Of a stretch of 64,000 nt of DNA, positions 50,064-58,605 are shown piece by piece (position 1 is the stretch's first letter; every line of letters starts with the position of its first letter). Location: contig OZ271855.1 in NCBI GenBank assembly GCA_965601955.1, positions 3,162,001 to 3,226,000 on the forward strand, in the 5' to 3' direction. The notes under the pieces are model-generated. The model worked only from the letters and a program-made list of their open reading frames with translations, was not told where the DNA came from and ran no database searches. Origin of the DNA: RHLJ01 sp965601955. GTDB lineage: Bacteria > Bacteroidota > Rhodothermia > Balneolales > Balneolaceae. A program made the position numbers and the translations under genes.

Positions 50064-51077
50064 TTATCCGGTAACAGTTTTTACTGTTTTGATAATACGA
50101 GCAGCAACTTTATATGGATCAGCGTTAGATGCCACACGTCTATCTTCCAGGTATCCACTCCAGCCATGAGTAGCTGTATAGATTGGAATACGGATAGAAG
50201 CTCCACGATCAGAAACCCCATAAGAGAACTGATCGATAGACTGAGTTTCGTGCTTACCAGTTAAGCGTTGCTCATTGTGTGCTCCATATACAGCGATGTG
50301 TTCGTCAACTACATCACGGAAAGCTTCACAAACAGCTTCAATTTTTTCTTTCGAACCGGCAGTACGGATGTACTCGTTAGAGAAGTTGGCATGCATGCCA
50401 GAACCGTTCCAGTCAGTATCGCCAAGTGGTTTTGGATGGTATTCGATGTATACGCCATATTTCTCTGAAAGTCTCTCCATCAGGTAACGCGCAACCCAAA
50501 TCTGGTCACCTGCTGATTGGGCACCTTTTGCAAAAATCTGCCATTCCCATTGGCCTGCAGCAACTTCACCGTTAGTACCTTCTACATTTAATCCTGCATC
50601 GAGGCAAATATCCAGGTGCTCGTCTTTAAATGCTCTGCCAAATGCATTTTGACCACCAACACCACAATAGTAAGGGCCCTGAGGCTCAGGATAGCCATTA
50701 GGCGGGAAGCCAAGTGGACGCTGAGTTTCCGGATCCATCAGGAAATACTCCTGCTCGAAACCAAACCAGAAATCATCATCTTCATCATCGATGGTTGCCC
50801 GGCCGTTTGACTCATGTGGAGTCCCATCAGCATTAAGTACCTCGGTCATTACTAAAAAGCCATTTTTGATTTCCGGATCAGGAAAAATAGCTATGGGTTT
50901 CAGTAAACAATCAGAACTACTTCCATCAGCCTGCTCTGTTGAACTCCCATCAAATGACCATTCCGGACAATCTTCCAACTTCCCGCTAAAGTCCGATACA
51001 ATTTTAGTTTTACTTCTTAGGCTCTGAGTAGGTTTATACCCGTCAAGCCAGATATATTCAAGTTTAGACCACGCCAT
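50064..51077 (-). CDS. glnA: Type II (eukaryote-like) glutamine synthetase
   Basis: Makes glutamine from glutamate, ammonium and ATP. At 337 residues it is the short GSII form, not the 450-residue GSI or the GSIII of many Bacteroidota. Visible motifs are LEYIWLDGYKPTQSLRSKTK, WSFDGSSTEQADG, WFGFEQEYFLMDP, GTNGEVAAGQWEWQI, HPKPLGDTDWNGSGMHANFS and DRGASIRIP. GSII is not adenylylated as GSI is, so control is probably transcriptional. Upstream are a sigma70-like promoter and a 12-bp motif also found upstream of amt. Confidence 0.96.
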   Translation of the reverse strand: MAWSKLEYIWLDGYKPTQSLRSKTKIVSDFSGKLEDCPEWSFDGSSTEQADGSSSDCLLKPIAIFPDPEIKNGFLVMTEVLNADGTPHESNGRATIDDEDDDFWFGFEQEYFLMDPETQRPLGFPPNGYPEPQGPYYCGVGGQNAFGRAFKDEHLDICLDAGLNVEGTNGEVAAGQWEWQIFAKGAQSAGDQIWVARYLMERLSEKYGVYIEYHPKPLGDTDWNGSGMHANFSNEYIRTAGSKEKIEAVCEAFRDVVDEHIAVYGAHNEQRLTGKHETQSIDQFSYGVSDRGASIRIPIYTATHGWSGYLEDRRVASNADPYKVAARIIKTVKTVTG

Positions 51078-51122
51078 AATTTGAATTTAGTTTAGTTAGG
51101 TTAGTGCTAAAAATCGATCGCT

Positions 51123-51152
51123 AATATAAAGCACTTTTCAAGAAATACTCAA
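51123..51152 (-). promoter_or_regulatory. Candidate sigma70-like promoter of glnA
   Basis: Reading the minus strand, TTGAGT (51152-51147), an 18-nt spacer and TATATT (51128-51123) would start transcription near 51116, about 40 nt before the ATG. The boxes were found by eye. Bacteroidota-type promoters (TTTG/TAnnTTTG) can differ, so this is tentative. Confidence 0.4.
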
Positions 51153-51169
51153 TTAATTTAAACTAATAG

Positions 51170-51178
51170 TTATCCACA
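51170..51178 (+). promoter_or_regulatory. DnaA box (perfect TTATCCACA), first copy
   Basis: An exact consensus nonamer in the AT-rich glnA/menA gap. A second exact copy in the same orientation lies at 51319. I found no others in the window by eye. Confidence 0.5.
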
Positions 51179-51196
51179 TATTAATTTCACAGGTTA

Positions 51197-51208
51197 AAAA
51201 GCGCTTAC
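51197..51208 (-). promoter_or_regulatory. Candidate nitrogen operator upstream of glnA
   Basis: On the glnA sense strand the site reads GTAAGCGCTTTT, 12 bases identical to 56242-56253 upstream of amt and in the same orientation relative to its gene. The palindromic core AAGCGCTT fits a dimeric regulator. It lies about 80 nt upstream of the proposed transcript start. Confidence 0.5.
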
Positions 51209-51318
51209 ACTTTAATTATTTTTCCTAAATGAATAAAAATCTCTCTCCCTCTACAAAAAAAACACTTTTTCCGGGCTTTCAAACTACTCCCACAAAGTAC
51301 CTTCAAACCTCCCTATAT

Positions 51319-51327
51319 TTATCCACA
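51319..51327 (+). promoter_or_regulatory. DnaA box (perfect TTATCCACA), second copy
   Basis: The second exact consensus nonamer, 27 nt before the TTG start of menA. Together with 51170 it gives two perfect boxes 149 nt apart. Confidence 0.5.
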
Positions 51328-51353
51328 TTTTAACTGTTAGAAATCCAGAAGCG

Positions 51354-52241
51354 TTGCCTACTTCACAATTAAAAATTTGGGTAGATGCTGCCCGACCGAA
51401 AACTCTTACTGCCGCTTTTACTCCTGTTTTTGTTGGAGCAGGTATTGCATGGCATGACCAATCCTTTTCATTTGATGCAACCGGAGTAGCTTTTCTCTGC
51501 GCTTTCCTAATTCAGATTGGCACCAACTTCGCGAACGATTATTTCGACTTCATAAAAGGAGCTGATACCGAAGAACGGGTAGGCTTTCAGCGAGCTACAG
51601 CTTCCGGGCTTATTTCACCAAACACCATGCTTAAAGCTACAATCCTTACGATGGGATTAGCATTTTTGGTAGGACTCTACCTGGTCTGGATTGGAGGATG
51701 GACGGTGTTGATCATTGGAATCCTATCTTTACTTTTTGGAATCCTATATACCGGAGGACCTTACCCTTTAGGGTATAATGGTCTGGGAGATATCTTTGTC
51801 TTCATCTTTTTCGGGATTGTAGCAGTTATGGGTACCTACTATGTAAATGCCCTGGAGTGGTCGGAAGACTCTTTCTGGGCTTCCTTGGCTGTTGGTGCCC
51901 TTTGTACAAATATCCTGGTTATCAATAACCTTAGAGATGTTGAGCAGGATGCTAAAGCCGGTAAACGTACCCTTGGGGTTCTTTTTGGAGAGACCGCTTT
52001 AAAATGGGAGTACCTGTTAATGCTGTTACTTGCTTTTGCTATTCCCCCTCATTTTTATTTTCAACTTGGATATGAGCTTTGGGTTTTCCTGCCCTTTCTA
52101 CTAGTACCCCTCGCTTTCGTGCATACCAAAAAAGTCTGGACTGAAACGCACAAACCGAATCTTAATAAAGTACTTGGGCAGACCGCACAATTCATGGCCT
52201 TGTTTGGGATTTTATTCACCATTGGTGTTGTTATGTCTTAG
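51354..52241 (+). CDS. menA: 1,4-dihydroxy-2-naphthoate polyprenyltransferase
   Basis: Attaches the isoprenoid side chain to DHNA in menaquinone synthesis, in the inner membrane. A UbiA-family protein of 295 residues with about eight helices. The first Asp-rich motif is NFANDYFDFIKGAD and the second is NNLRDVEQDAKAGKRTLGVL. The start is TTG 51354 (PTSQLKIWVDAARPKTLTAA). Its stop abuts the menC ATG with no gap, giving a menA-menC-menE operon. Two DnaA boxes lie upstream. Confidence 0.95.
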   Translation: MPTSQLKIWVDAARPKTLTAAFTPVFVGAGIAWHDQSFSFDATGVAFLCAFLIQIGTNFANDYFDFIKGADTEERVGFQRATASGLISPNTMLKATILTMGLAFLVGLYLVWIGGWTVLIIGILSLLFGILYTGGPYPLGYNGLGDIFVFIFFGIVAVMGTYYVNALEWSEDSFWASLAVGALCTNILVINNLRDVEQDAKAGKRTLGVLFGETALKWEYLLMLLLAFAIPPHFYFQLGYELWVFLPFLLVPLAFVHTKKVWTETHKPNLNKVLGQTAQFMALFGILFTIGVVMS

Positions 52242-53315
52242 ATGCTTAGCCTCTATAAATATAGCACCCCATTTAGAACACCCTTTAAGACCGCTTTAGG
52301 AACCTTCGAAACGAGAGAAGGAATTATTCTTTGCTACATCACTGAAGCTTTCAAAGCATATGGAGAAATAGCCCCACTTCCAGGGTTTTCCGAAGAGAAT
52401 CTTTCGGAAGTTGAAACAGAGCTTTTAGCCAACAAAGAGTTGATCGCAGAGAAAATCAATGCAGAAGCGTTTGATGAACTGATAAATGAATTAGCACAAA
52501 AGTGCCCTTTCCCTTCCTTGCTTTTCGGAGTTGATACCTTAATACATGATTTAAAAGCAAAGAAAATGGGGCTTTCTATCCAAGCATCTCTATTTGGGGA
52601 AAATGATAACCAGGTTTTATGTAATGCTTCAGTAGGGCTTCGATCAACAGAAGAAACCATCCAACAGGCTAAACTGAACATAGAAAAAGGTTTTAGGACC
52701 ATAAAGATTAAGGTTGGAGGCAATTTTGAGAAAGAGGTGGAAATCCTTTCGTCTTTGCGATTAGCTTTTCCGAACCTAAGACTTAGAATAGATGCCAATC
52801 AGGCCTGGGATAGAGAAGAAGCCGTTAGTAACCTGGAGCTGCTTTCCGAATTCGAAATAGAATATTGCGAACAGCCAGTGTCGGCAGCTAAGCCAGAAGA
52901 TTTGAAATGGGTGAAAGAAAGGTCCCCAATAAAGATCGCCGCAGATGAATCTTTGGTAAACAAGGAACAAAGAGAGCAAATCATTGATAATGATTGCTGT
53001 GATTTAGTTATTATAAAACCAGCCTTATTTGGCTCGTTAAAGGAAATAAACGTAACAAAACAGCTTGTTGAGTCTCATGGTATGGCAGTTGTGTTTACAA
53101 CTACCCTTGATGGAATTATTGGAAGGAAGATCACAGCGGTCTTGGCATCAGGTCTTGGTTCAAGAAAATACGCACACGGGCTGGGGACGGGTTCTTTTTT
53201 TAATGAGCCATATACTAGCGGAGAACAAATCAGAGATGGTTACTATCAACTTAGTGCTGCGGAACCGGGGCTTGGTAACCCTGCAGATTTAGCCTCATTA
53301 AAGGAATTACATTAA
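52242..53315 (+). CDS. menC: o-Succinylbenzoate synthase
   Basis: Dehydrates SHCHC to o-succinylbenzoate. An enolase-superfamily protein of 357 residues: the base Lys in TIKIKVGGNFEKE, metal ligands in RIDANQAWDREE, YCEQPV and IAADESLVNKE, and the second Lys in VIIKPALFGSL. It directly follows menA and abuts menE. The superfamily also holds dipeptide epimerases, but the men context makes MenC the firm choice. Confidence 0.94.
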   Translation: MLSLYKYSTPFRTPFKTALGTFETREGIILCYITEAFKAYGEIAPLPGFSEENLSEVETELLANKELIAEKINAEAFDELINELAQKCPFPSLLFGVDTLIHDLKAKKMGLSIQASLFGENDNQVLCNASVGLRSTEETIQQAKLNIEKGFRTIKIKVGGNFEKEVEILSSLRLAFPNLRLRIDANQAWDREEAVSNLELLSEFEIEYCEQPVSAAKPEDLKWVKERSPIKIAADESLVNKEQREQIIDNDCCDLVIIKPALFGSLKEINVTKQLVESHGMAVVFTTTLDGIIGRKITAVLASGLGSRKYAHGLGTGSFFNEPYTSGEQIRDGYYQLSAAEPGLGNPADLASLKELH

Positions 53316-54803
53316 TTGTTTAGGTCTCGATTACATAGCTTTGAATTTAAGAAAACAAATCCCCAACAGGTTTTCCTAACCTCTCAGCATGGAATGTATA
53401 CATACAGTGATCTCGATCGATTCACTGCTTTTTTCCGGGATATTGTTGAAAAGAAATCCGACTCCTTGAAATGGCCAGTGGCTTTTCTATCCGAGTCCTC
53501 TGATCTGCTCATCTTTTCTATCGCGGCATGCTGGAAGCTAGGAATACCCTTTATCCCCCTGGATACAAAGCTATCTCAGGAAGAACTTGAACAACAAATC
53601 CAGGAACTAAGCCCAACTCTGATATTTTCGGATACTAAGAACAGGAACCGATTTTCCGGAGATGACGTCGTTCATATGGATGAAAACTTCTTCCTGAACG
53701 CCTTCACATTCGATATTCGAAACATGAAGCTCCCCGATGAAAGCAAGATCAGAGATCAAAAGATTTTCGGATACTTTTTTACATCAGGTACATCAGGAGC
53801 TGCTAAAATTGTCCCTTTGAAACGAAAGCAGATGTTCGCTGCGGCAAAATCTTCAGCAACCAACTTCAAACCCGATCCAAATCATTTTTGGCTGTTATGC
53901 CTTCCCCTCAATCATATCGGGGGCATCTCCATCATTCTTAGATCTATTATCTATGGAACTGCCATTTATCGGATGGATGTTTTCCATGAGGAAATGATCA
54001 AGGAGTTTTTAGCAGAGAATACCCGATTCCAGGCTGCCTCTTTGGTTCCAACGATGTTGAAGCGACTGCTTGATGATCCTTTATTCAAAACTCACAGAGA
54101 TTTTAAAGCGATCCTGCTTGGCGGAGGCCCGGTGAATTCCACATTATTGCAGAAAACTGTTGAAAGAGGTATCCCCGTTGTTTCCTCTTATGGTATGACT
54201 GAAACTTGCGCACAAATTGCAGCTAATCCAACATCTGCACCATCAGGAATATATATCCCCATTAAAAGTGTAGGAAAACCTTTCCCTCCTAATGAGCTTC
54301 AAATACGTGATGACCGGGGAAAAATCCTTAAACGAAATCAATCCGGTACCATTTGGCTTCGGGGTCCACAGGTATTTGACGGCTACTACAGCAAAACAGA
54401 TAATAAAAACCGGTTTGATAAAGACGGATGGTTTAATACTGGTGACTACGGTCATAAAAATACCTTCGATCAGATATTTATTGAATCCAGGCGAACCGAC
54501 CTTATTATCACCGGAGGAGAAAACGTCAATCCTATTGAAGTAGAGGAAGCCATTCAAAAACTTCCATTTATTAAGGAAGCAGTGGTTGTAGGTTTACCAG
54601 ATGAAGAATGGGGACAAAAAATAACCGCGGTTGTGACTCTTTCGAATGGGAAAACTCCCAGCCTGGATGAAGTAAGAGACCTTCTTAAAGGAGAGTTGAT
54701 CAACTTCAAACTTCCGAGGGAGCTTTTCGTGCTGGATGAACTCCCAAAAACTCAGACAGGCAAAGTTAAGAAGTCTGAGATTATCGCTTCTTTTTTGGGG
54801 TAA
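53316..54803 (+). CDS. menE: o-Succinylbenzoate--CoA ligase
   Basis: Forms o-succinylbenzoyl-CoA. An ANL-superfamily ligase of 495 residues: P-loop FTSGTSGAAKIVPLKRKQ, VVSSYGMTETCAQIAANP, GWFNTGDYG, the hinge region IFIESRRTDLIITGGENVNP and the C-terminal Lys in PKTQTGKVKKSEI. TTG 53316 directly follows the menC stop, so it depends on coupled translation. menB, menD, menF and menH are not in the window. It ends 5 nt from the convergent purB stop. Confidence 0.94.
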   Translation: MFRSRLHSFEFKKTNPQQVFLTSQHGMYTYSDLDRFTAFFRDIVEKKSDSLKWPVAFLSESSDLLIFSIAACWKLGIPFIPLDTKLSQEELEQQIQELSPTLIFSDTKNRNRFSGDDVVHMDENFFLNAFTFDIRNMKLPDESKIRDQKIFGYFFTSGTSGAAKIVPLKRKQMFAAAKSSATNFKPDPNHFWLLCLPLNHIGGISIILRSIIYGTAIYRMDVFHEEMIKEFLAENTRFQAASLVPTMLKRLLDDPLFKTHRDFKAILLGGGPVNSTLLQKTVERGIPVVSSYGMTETCAQIAANPTSAPSGIYIPIKSVGKPFPPNELQIRDDRGKILKRNQSGTIWLRGPQVFDGYYSKTDNKNRFDKDGWFNTGDYGHKNTFDQIFIESRRTDLIITGGENVNPIEVEEAIQKLPFIKEAVVVGLPDEEWGQKITAVVTLSNGKTPSLDEVRDLLKGELINFKLPRELFVLDELPKTQTGKVKKSEIIASFLG

Positions 54804-54808
54804 AAACT

Positions 54809-56104
54809 TTAGGAAAGCCCTACCCTTTCAAAAATCACGTCTACATTCCTGGTGTGGTGCTTTAAGTCGAAAGCATCATCGATTTCTTCCTGAGACAACC
54901 TACTTGTAATGAATGAGTCTGCTTCTACCAGTGGCTTGAAAGGAACCTGGTTTTCCCAGGCTTGCATAGCCAATGGTTGTACCGCATCATAGGCCTGCTC
55001 ACGTACTTCTCCTTTTTCGATAAGCTTATTGAGTACACGTTGTGAGAATACCAGCCCATGTGTTTTCCAGATATTAGCCTCCATATTATCTTCAAACACT
55101 ACCAGGTTCTCAATCACATTTGCGAAACGACTGAGCATGTAGTCTAAAAGAATCGTCGCATCCGGCAGGATAATCCGCTCCGCTGAAGAATGTGAGATAT
55201 CCCGCTCGTGCCAAAGTGGAATATTCTCATAAGCAGTAACCATATAGCCTCTTAATACCCTGGCACATCCTGAGATATTTTCCGAGCTAATTGGATTTCG
55301 TTTATGGGGCATCGACGATGAACCTTTCTGTCCTTTTCTAAAAGCCTCTTCCGCTTCCCGAACTTCACTACGCTGCAGATGCCGAACTTCTACCGCTATT
55401 TTTTCTAAAGTAGATCCAATCAGAGCTATTGTAGATAAGTAATGTGCATGTCGATCGCGTTGTAAAGTCTGTGTTGAAATAGGCGCCGGGGTAAGCCCGA
55501 GTTTCTCACAAGTATATTGTTCTACCTCCGGGGGGATATTTGCGAAGGTGCCCACCGATCCAGAGAGCTTTCCGAACTCGACATCGGCTGCAGCTTTCTT
55601 AAACCGTTCGAAGTTTCTTATCATCTCAGCATACCAAAGTGCACATTTCAACCCAAAGGTGGTTGGCTCAGCATGAATACCATGAGTCCGCCCCATCATC
55701 ACAGTATATTTATGCTTGGCAGCTTTTTCTTTTAGTACCGAAATAATTCGCTCTAAACCGGAAAGGAGGATTTTATTGGCCTGCTTAAGCCTTACTCCCC
55801 AGGCAGTATCAACAACATCGGTAGAGGTCAGCCCATAATGGATCCATTTTTTTTCTTCCCCTAATGTTTCTGAAACCGCTCGGGTAAATGCCACCACATC
55901 ATGACGGGTTTGCTCCTCGATTTCTTTGATTCGAGCTAAATCAAAAGATGCCTGATCATACAGCTTATCTACATCTTCCATTGGGATCGTTCCCAATTTA
56001 GCCCATGCCCAGCATGCCGCCAGTTCTACTTCTAACCATGCATTGAACTGGTTTTCTTCTGTCCATATATCCGACATTTCCTTTCGGGCATATCTTGAAA
56101 TCAT
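54809..56104 (-). CDS. purB: Adenylosuccinate lyase
   Basis: Releases fumarate from SAICAR and from adenylosuccinate in purine synthesis. A fumarase/aspartase-superfamily protein of 431 residues: YGLTSTDVVDTAWGVRLKQA, MGRTHGIHAEPTTFGLKCAL with the catalytic His region, and the signature loop GSSSMPHKRNPISSENISG. It is convergent with menE. The gene is divergent from amt across a 309-nt gap that holds the two candidate AAGCGCTT sites. Confidence 0.97.
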   Translation of the reverse strand: MISRYARKEMSDIWTEENQFNAWLEVELAACWAWAKLGTIPMEDVDKLYDQASFDLARIKEIEEQTRHDVVAFTRAVSETLGEEKKWIHYGLTSTDVVDTAWGVRLKQANKILLSGLERIISVLKEKAAKHKYTVMMGRTHGIHAEPTTFGLKCALWYAEMIRNFERFKKAAADVEFGKLSGSVGTFANIPPEVEQYTCEKLGLTPAPISTQTLQRDRHAHYLSTIALIGSTLEKIAVEVRHLQRSEVREAEEAFRKGQKGSSSMPHKRNPISSENISGCARVLRGYMVTAYENIPLWHERDISHSSAERIILPDATILLDYMLSRFANVIENLVVFEDNMEANIWKTHGLVFSQRVLNKLIEKGEVREQAYDAVQPLAMQAWENQVPFKPLVEADSFITSRLSQEEIDDAFDLKHHTRNVDVIFERVGLS

Positions 56105-56241
56105 AAAAAGTGATCTTTATTTGATGAGTGTTCGCGCGCAAAGATACGGTTTTGTAACACACCTTTTCTCAGAAATCACTCTTCCTTACCCCTTGTTACG
56201 CACCTGTTAACAGAGCCCGTAAAAAAAATTTAAAAATCTAA

Positions 56242-56253
56242 CGTAAGCGCTTT
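56242..56253 (+). promoter_or_regulatory. Candidate nitrogen operator upstream of amt, site 1
   Basis: GTAAGCGCTTTT, identical over 12 bases to the glnA upstream site in gene-relative orientation. It lies 160 nt before the amt ATG. The remaining purB-amt gap is AT-rich and otherwise without recognised features. Confidence 0.5.
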
Positions 56254-56274
56254 TCACCTTGTATTCTGAATAAA

Positions 56275-56282
56275 AAAGCGCT
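56275..56282 (+). promoter_or_regulatory. Candidate nitrogen operator upstream of amt, site 2
   Basis: A second AAGCGCTT core exactly 31 nt (about three helical turns) after the first. This places both cores on the same DNA face, as for cooperative binding. Confidence 0.4.
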
Positions 56283-56412
56283 TCTCACAGTAATTGATAA
56301 TGTTAATATGAAGATTATATTAATTTTTTTCATTTGATCTTTATTCTTGCCTAATTATGTTAGCAATGGGTATAAAAACTCAACTCACTCATCTCAACTA
56401 ACCATTTAACTG

Positions 56413-57711
56413 ATGAAAATTAGATACAAACTTATCCTTTGCATGTTGGCTCTGTTCACCGTGGATCAGGTACAGGCCCAGGATCTTACTGCAGAAACAG
56501 TACAGGATAATCTAAATTATATATGGACTATCCTGGCTGCATGCCTGGTATTTTTTATGCAAGCTGGTTTTGCACTTGTCGAAACCGGATTTACTCGTGC
56601 TAAAAATGCCGTTAACATTATTATGAAGAATGTCATGGACGTTTCAGCAGGCGGGCTGGCATTCTTTCTTGTAGGTTTTGGAATTATGTTCGGTACTACA
56701 GCTGGCGGCTGGATTGGAACCGATGGATTCATGCTTACTGAAATCGGGGACTATTCCGTCGAATGGTCATATACCTTCTTTTTCTTCCAGGCGGTATTTG
56801 CCGCAACTGCTGCAACCATCGTTTCCGGAGCTGTAGCAGAGCGAACTGCATTTAATGCTTATCTCATCTTTTCCATTTTAATTACTGCCTTCATTTACCC
56901 TGTATTTGGCTCATGGGCCTGGGGAAGTCTGTTTAATGGAAGCGGATGGCTTGAAGGGCTTGGCTTCATCGATTTTGCCGGATCAACAGTTGTTCACTCT
57001 GTCGGAGGCTGGGCGGCTCTGGCTGGTGCTATTGTAGTTGGACCCCGTGTAGGGAAATATATTGATGGTAAACCTCAGATCATCAAAGGGCACAGCTTAC
57101 CACTAGCGGCTCTAGGGGTATTTATCCTTTGGTTAGGCTGGTTCGGATTTAATGCCGGATCAACGACTACCGGAGATACTTCTGTGGCCCTTATTGCATT
57201 AAATACATTCCTGGCTGCTGGTGCAGGAGCTACCGCAGCTATGGTAATAAGCTGGATTTCAGCAGGTAAGCCTGATGGCGCTATTACTTTGAATGGTGTA
57301 CTGGCAGGTCTGGTAGGTATCACCGCAGGTTGTGCTAACCTTACCCCTGGCTTCGCAATCCTTGCGGGAGCTATTTCAGGAGTTATTGTACACTACTCAA
57401 TGATCCTACTTGATAAAAAAGTGGATGATGCTGTTGGCGCTGTTTCCGTGCATGGTGTATGTGGTGCCTGGGGAACTCTTGCTGCCGGGCTATTTGATTC
57501 AGCTGGTTTCAGTTTCAGTGTTGTAGGCGTTCAGCTAATTGGTATCGCTGCAGCTTTCTTATGGACCTTCCCTGTAAGCTACATCCTCTTCAAAGGTATC
57601 GACATGCTCTTACCTCTTCGTGTAAATGGCGACCTCGAAAAAATGGGGCTTGACCTCCATGAGCACGATGCTGAGGCATATCCAGAATTTGAGCCTAAGG
57701 TCATCGCTTAG
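56413..57711 (+). CDS. amt: Ammonium transporter
   Basis: An Amt/MEP/Rh-family trimeric channel for ammonium uptake. A protein of 432 residues with a leader (MKIRYKLILCMLALFTVDQV, then QA) and about 11 helices: FFMQAGFALVETGFTRAKNA, FAGSTVVHSVGGWAALAGAI with a pore His, GWFGFNAGSTT, and VHGVCGAWGTLAAGLFDSAG with the second pore His. No glnK (PII) gene is adjacent, which is unusual for amt. A TorF-like porin gene follows. The upstream motif shared with glnA suggests nitrogen control. Confidence 0.96.
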   Translation: MKIRYKLILCMLALFTVDQVQAQDLTAETVQDNLNYIWTILAACLVFFMQAGFALVETGFTRAKNAVNIIMKNVMDVSAGGLAFFLVGFGIMFGTTAGGWIGTDGFMLTEIGDYSVEWSYTFFFFQAVFAATAATIVSGAVAERTAFNAYLIFSILITAFIYPVFGSWAWGSLFNGSGWLEGLGFIDFAGSTVVHSVGGWAALAGAIVVGPRVGKYIDGKPQIIKGHSLPLAALGVFILWLGWFGFNAGSTTTGDTSVALIALNTFLAAGAGATAAMVISWISAGKPDGAITLNGVLAGLVGITAGCANLTPGFAILAGAISGVIVHYSMILLDKKVDDAVGAVSVHGVCGAWGTLAAGLFDSAGFSFSVVGVQLIGIAAAFLWTFPVSYILFKGIDMLLPLRVNGDLEKMGLDLHEHDAEAYPEFEPKVIA

Positions 57712-57757
57712 ATTCTGCTTTAAACACTAATCACTCTCACTTAACACTTTCCATAAA

Positions 57758-57790
57758 AATCCGGGAGGACTTCACTCCTCCTCCCGGATT
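57758..57790 (+). other. Strong hairpin between amt and the porin gene
   Basis: AATCCGGGAGGA pairs exactly with TCCTCCCGGATT (12 bp, 9-nt loop), 47 nt after the amt stop. On the plus strand no T run follows (AAGGG), but the minus strand has TTTTT. It may be a processing or stabilising hairpin, or a partial terminator. Confidence 0.6.
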
Positions 57791-57860
57791 AAGGGAAGCT
57801 ACACTCGGGTGTACAGAATTTGTGCAGCCTCACTATAACACTCACTCAATCGAAAAAAAC

Positions 57861-58511
57861 ATGAAAACACTATATAAAATCGCGTCGTTACTGATGTTGG
57901 GTACGATATTGGTATTAGCAGATAGCAGCACATCAAGTGCTCAGGAAGTAGAAGTAAGCACCGGGGTAGATTTATACTCTACCTATGTATTTCGAGGGGT
58001 AGCCTATTCAGGCCCTTCCTGGCAGCCTTCTGTTGAGCTTTCAACCGGTGGCTTTGCCATTGGAGCATGGGGTTCTCAAGGATATGATGGGTTCCAGGAA
58101 ATGGATCTTTATGCAGGCTATGGCTTTGACTTCGGGTTATACCTTGGTGTAACTGATTACTGGTATCCTGGCTCTCAGTGGCTGGATTCCGATACGCATG
58201 CCTATGAACTTAATCTCGGCTATGAAATTGAAAGCTTATCACTAGCAGCCAATTACATCTTTGCCGGAGAAGGTTCGGTAGGTGATGATCTGTACTTTGA
58301 AGCGGGTTACTCACTGGATCAGGCTGATCTTTTTATTGGTGCTGGTGATGGCTGGCATTCTACCGATGGAGATTTTGCCCTTGTAAATATTGGGATAGGG
58401 ACCAGCAAAGAAATCGCTATTACTGACTCCTTTTCTGTTCCGGTAAGTGGAGCAGTAATCCTGAACCCTGATTCAGAACAACTTTATATCCTTGTAGGAT
58501 TCTCCTTCTAG
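57861..58511 (+). CDS. TorF-family putative porin
   Basis: About 216 residues from ATG 57861; an in-frame GTG 39 nt upstream would add residues before the signal peptide (KTLYKIASLLMLGTILVLAD). The mature barrel starts VEVSTGVDLYSTYVFRGVAY, the hallmark of TorF-like putative porins, and ends with a strand closing in Phe (YILVGFSF). Such proteins often follow amt in other bacteria and may admit ammonium or small nitrogen compounds (inference). It is linked to amt through the 57758 hairpin. Confidence 0.85.
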   Translation: MKTLYKIASLLMLGTILVLADSSTSSAQEVEVSTGVDLYSTYVFRGVAYSGPSWQPSVELSTGGFAIGAWGSQGYDGFQEMDLYAGYGFDFGLYLGVTDYWYPGSQWLDSDTHAYELNLGYEIESLSLAANYIFAGEGSVGDDLYFEAGYSLDQADLFIGAGDGWHSTDGDFALVNIGIGTSKEIAITDSFSVPVSGAVILNPDSEQLYILVGFSF

Positions 58512-58571
58512 GATGCAAACAACTCAACTTAGTCGTTTTTAGGTTTACCTTTTAACTGGATAAACCGAAAA

Positions 58572-58603
58572 GGGAGAGCTCCGAAAAGGCTCTCTCTTTT
58601 TTT
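58572..58603 (+). terminator. Rho-independent terminator of the porin gene
   Basis: GGGAGAGC pairs with GCTCTCTC (one wobble) and is followed by seven T, about 60 nt after the stop. The convergent M48 gene ends 3 nt later. Confidence 0.88.
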
Positions 58604-58605
58604 AT

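Noticed and set aside
52334..52798. 154-codon minus-strand frame under menC
   Set aside because: It is antisense to the conserved enolase-superfamily core, with no independent support.
56330..56370. Sigma54 promoter upstream of amt
   Set aside because: TTGCC is present, but there is no GG dinucleotide at the right distance for a -24 element.
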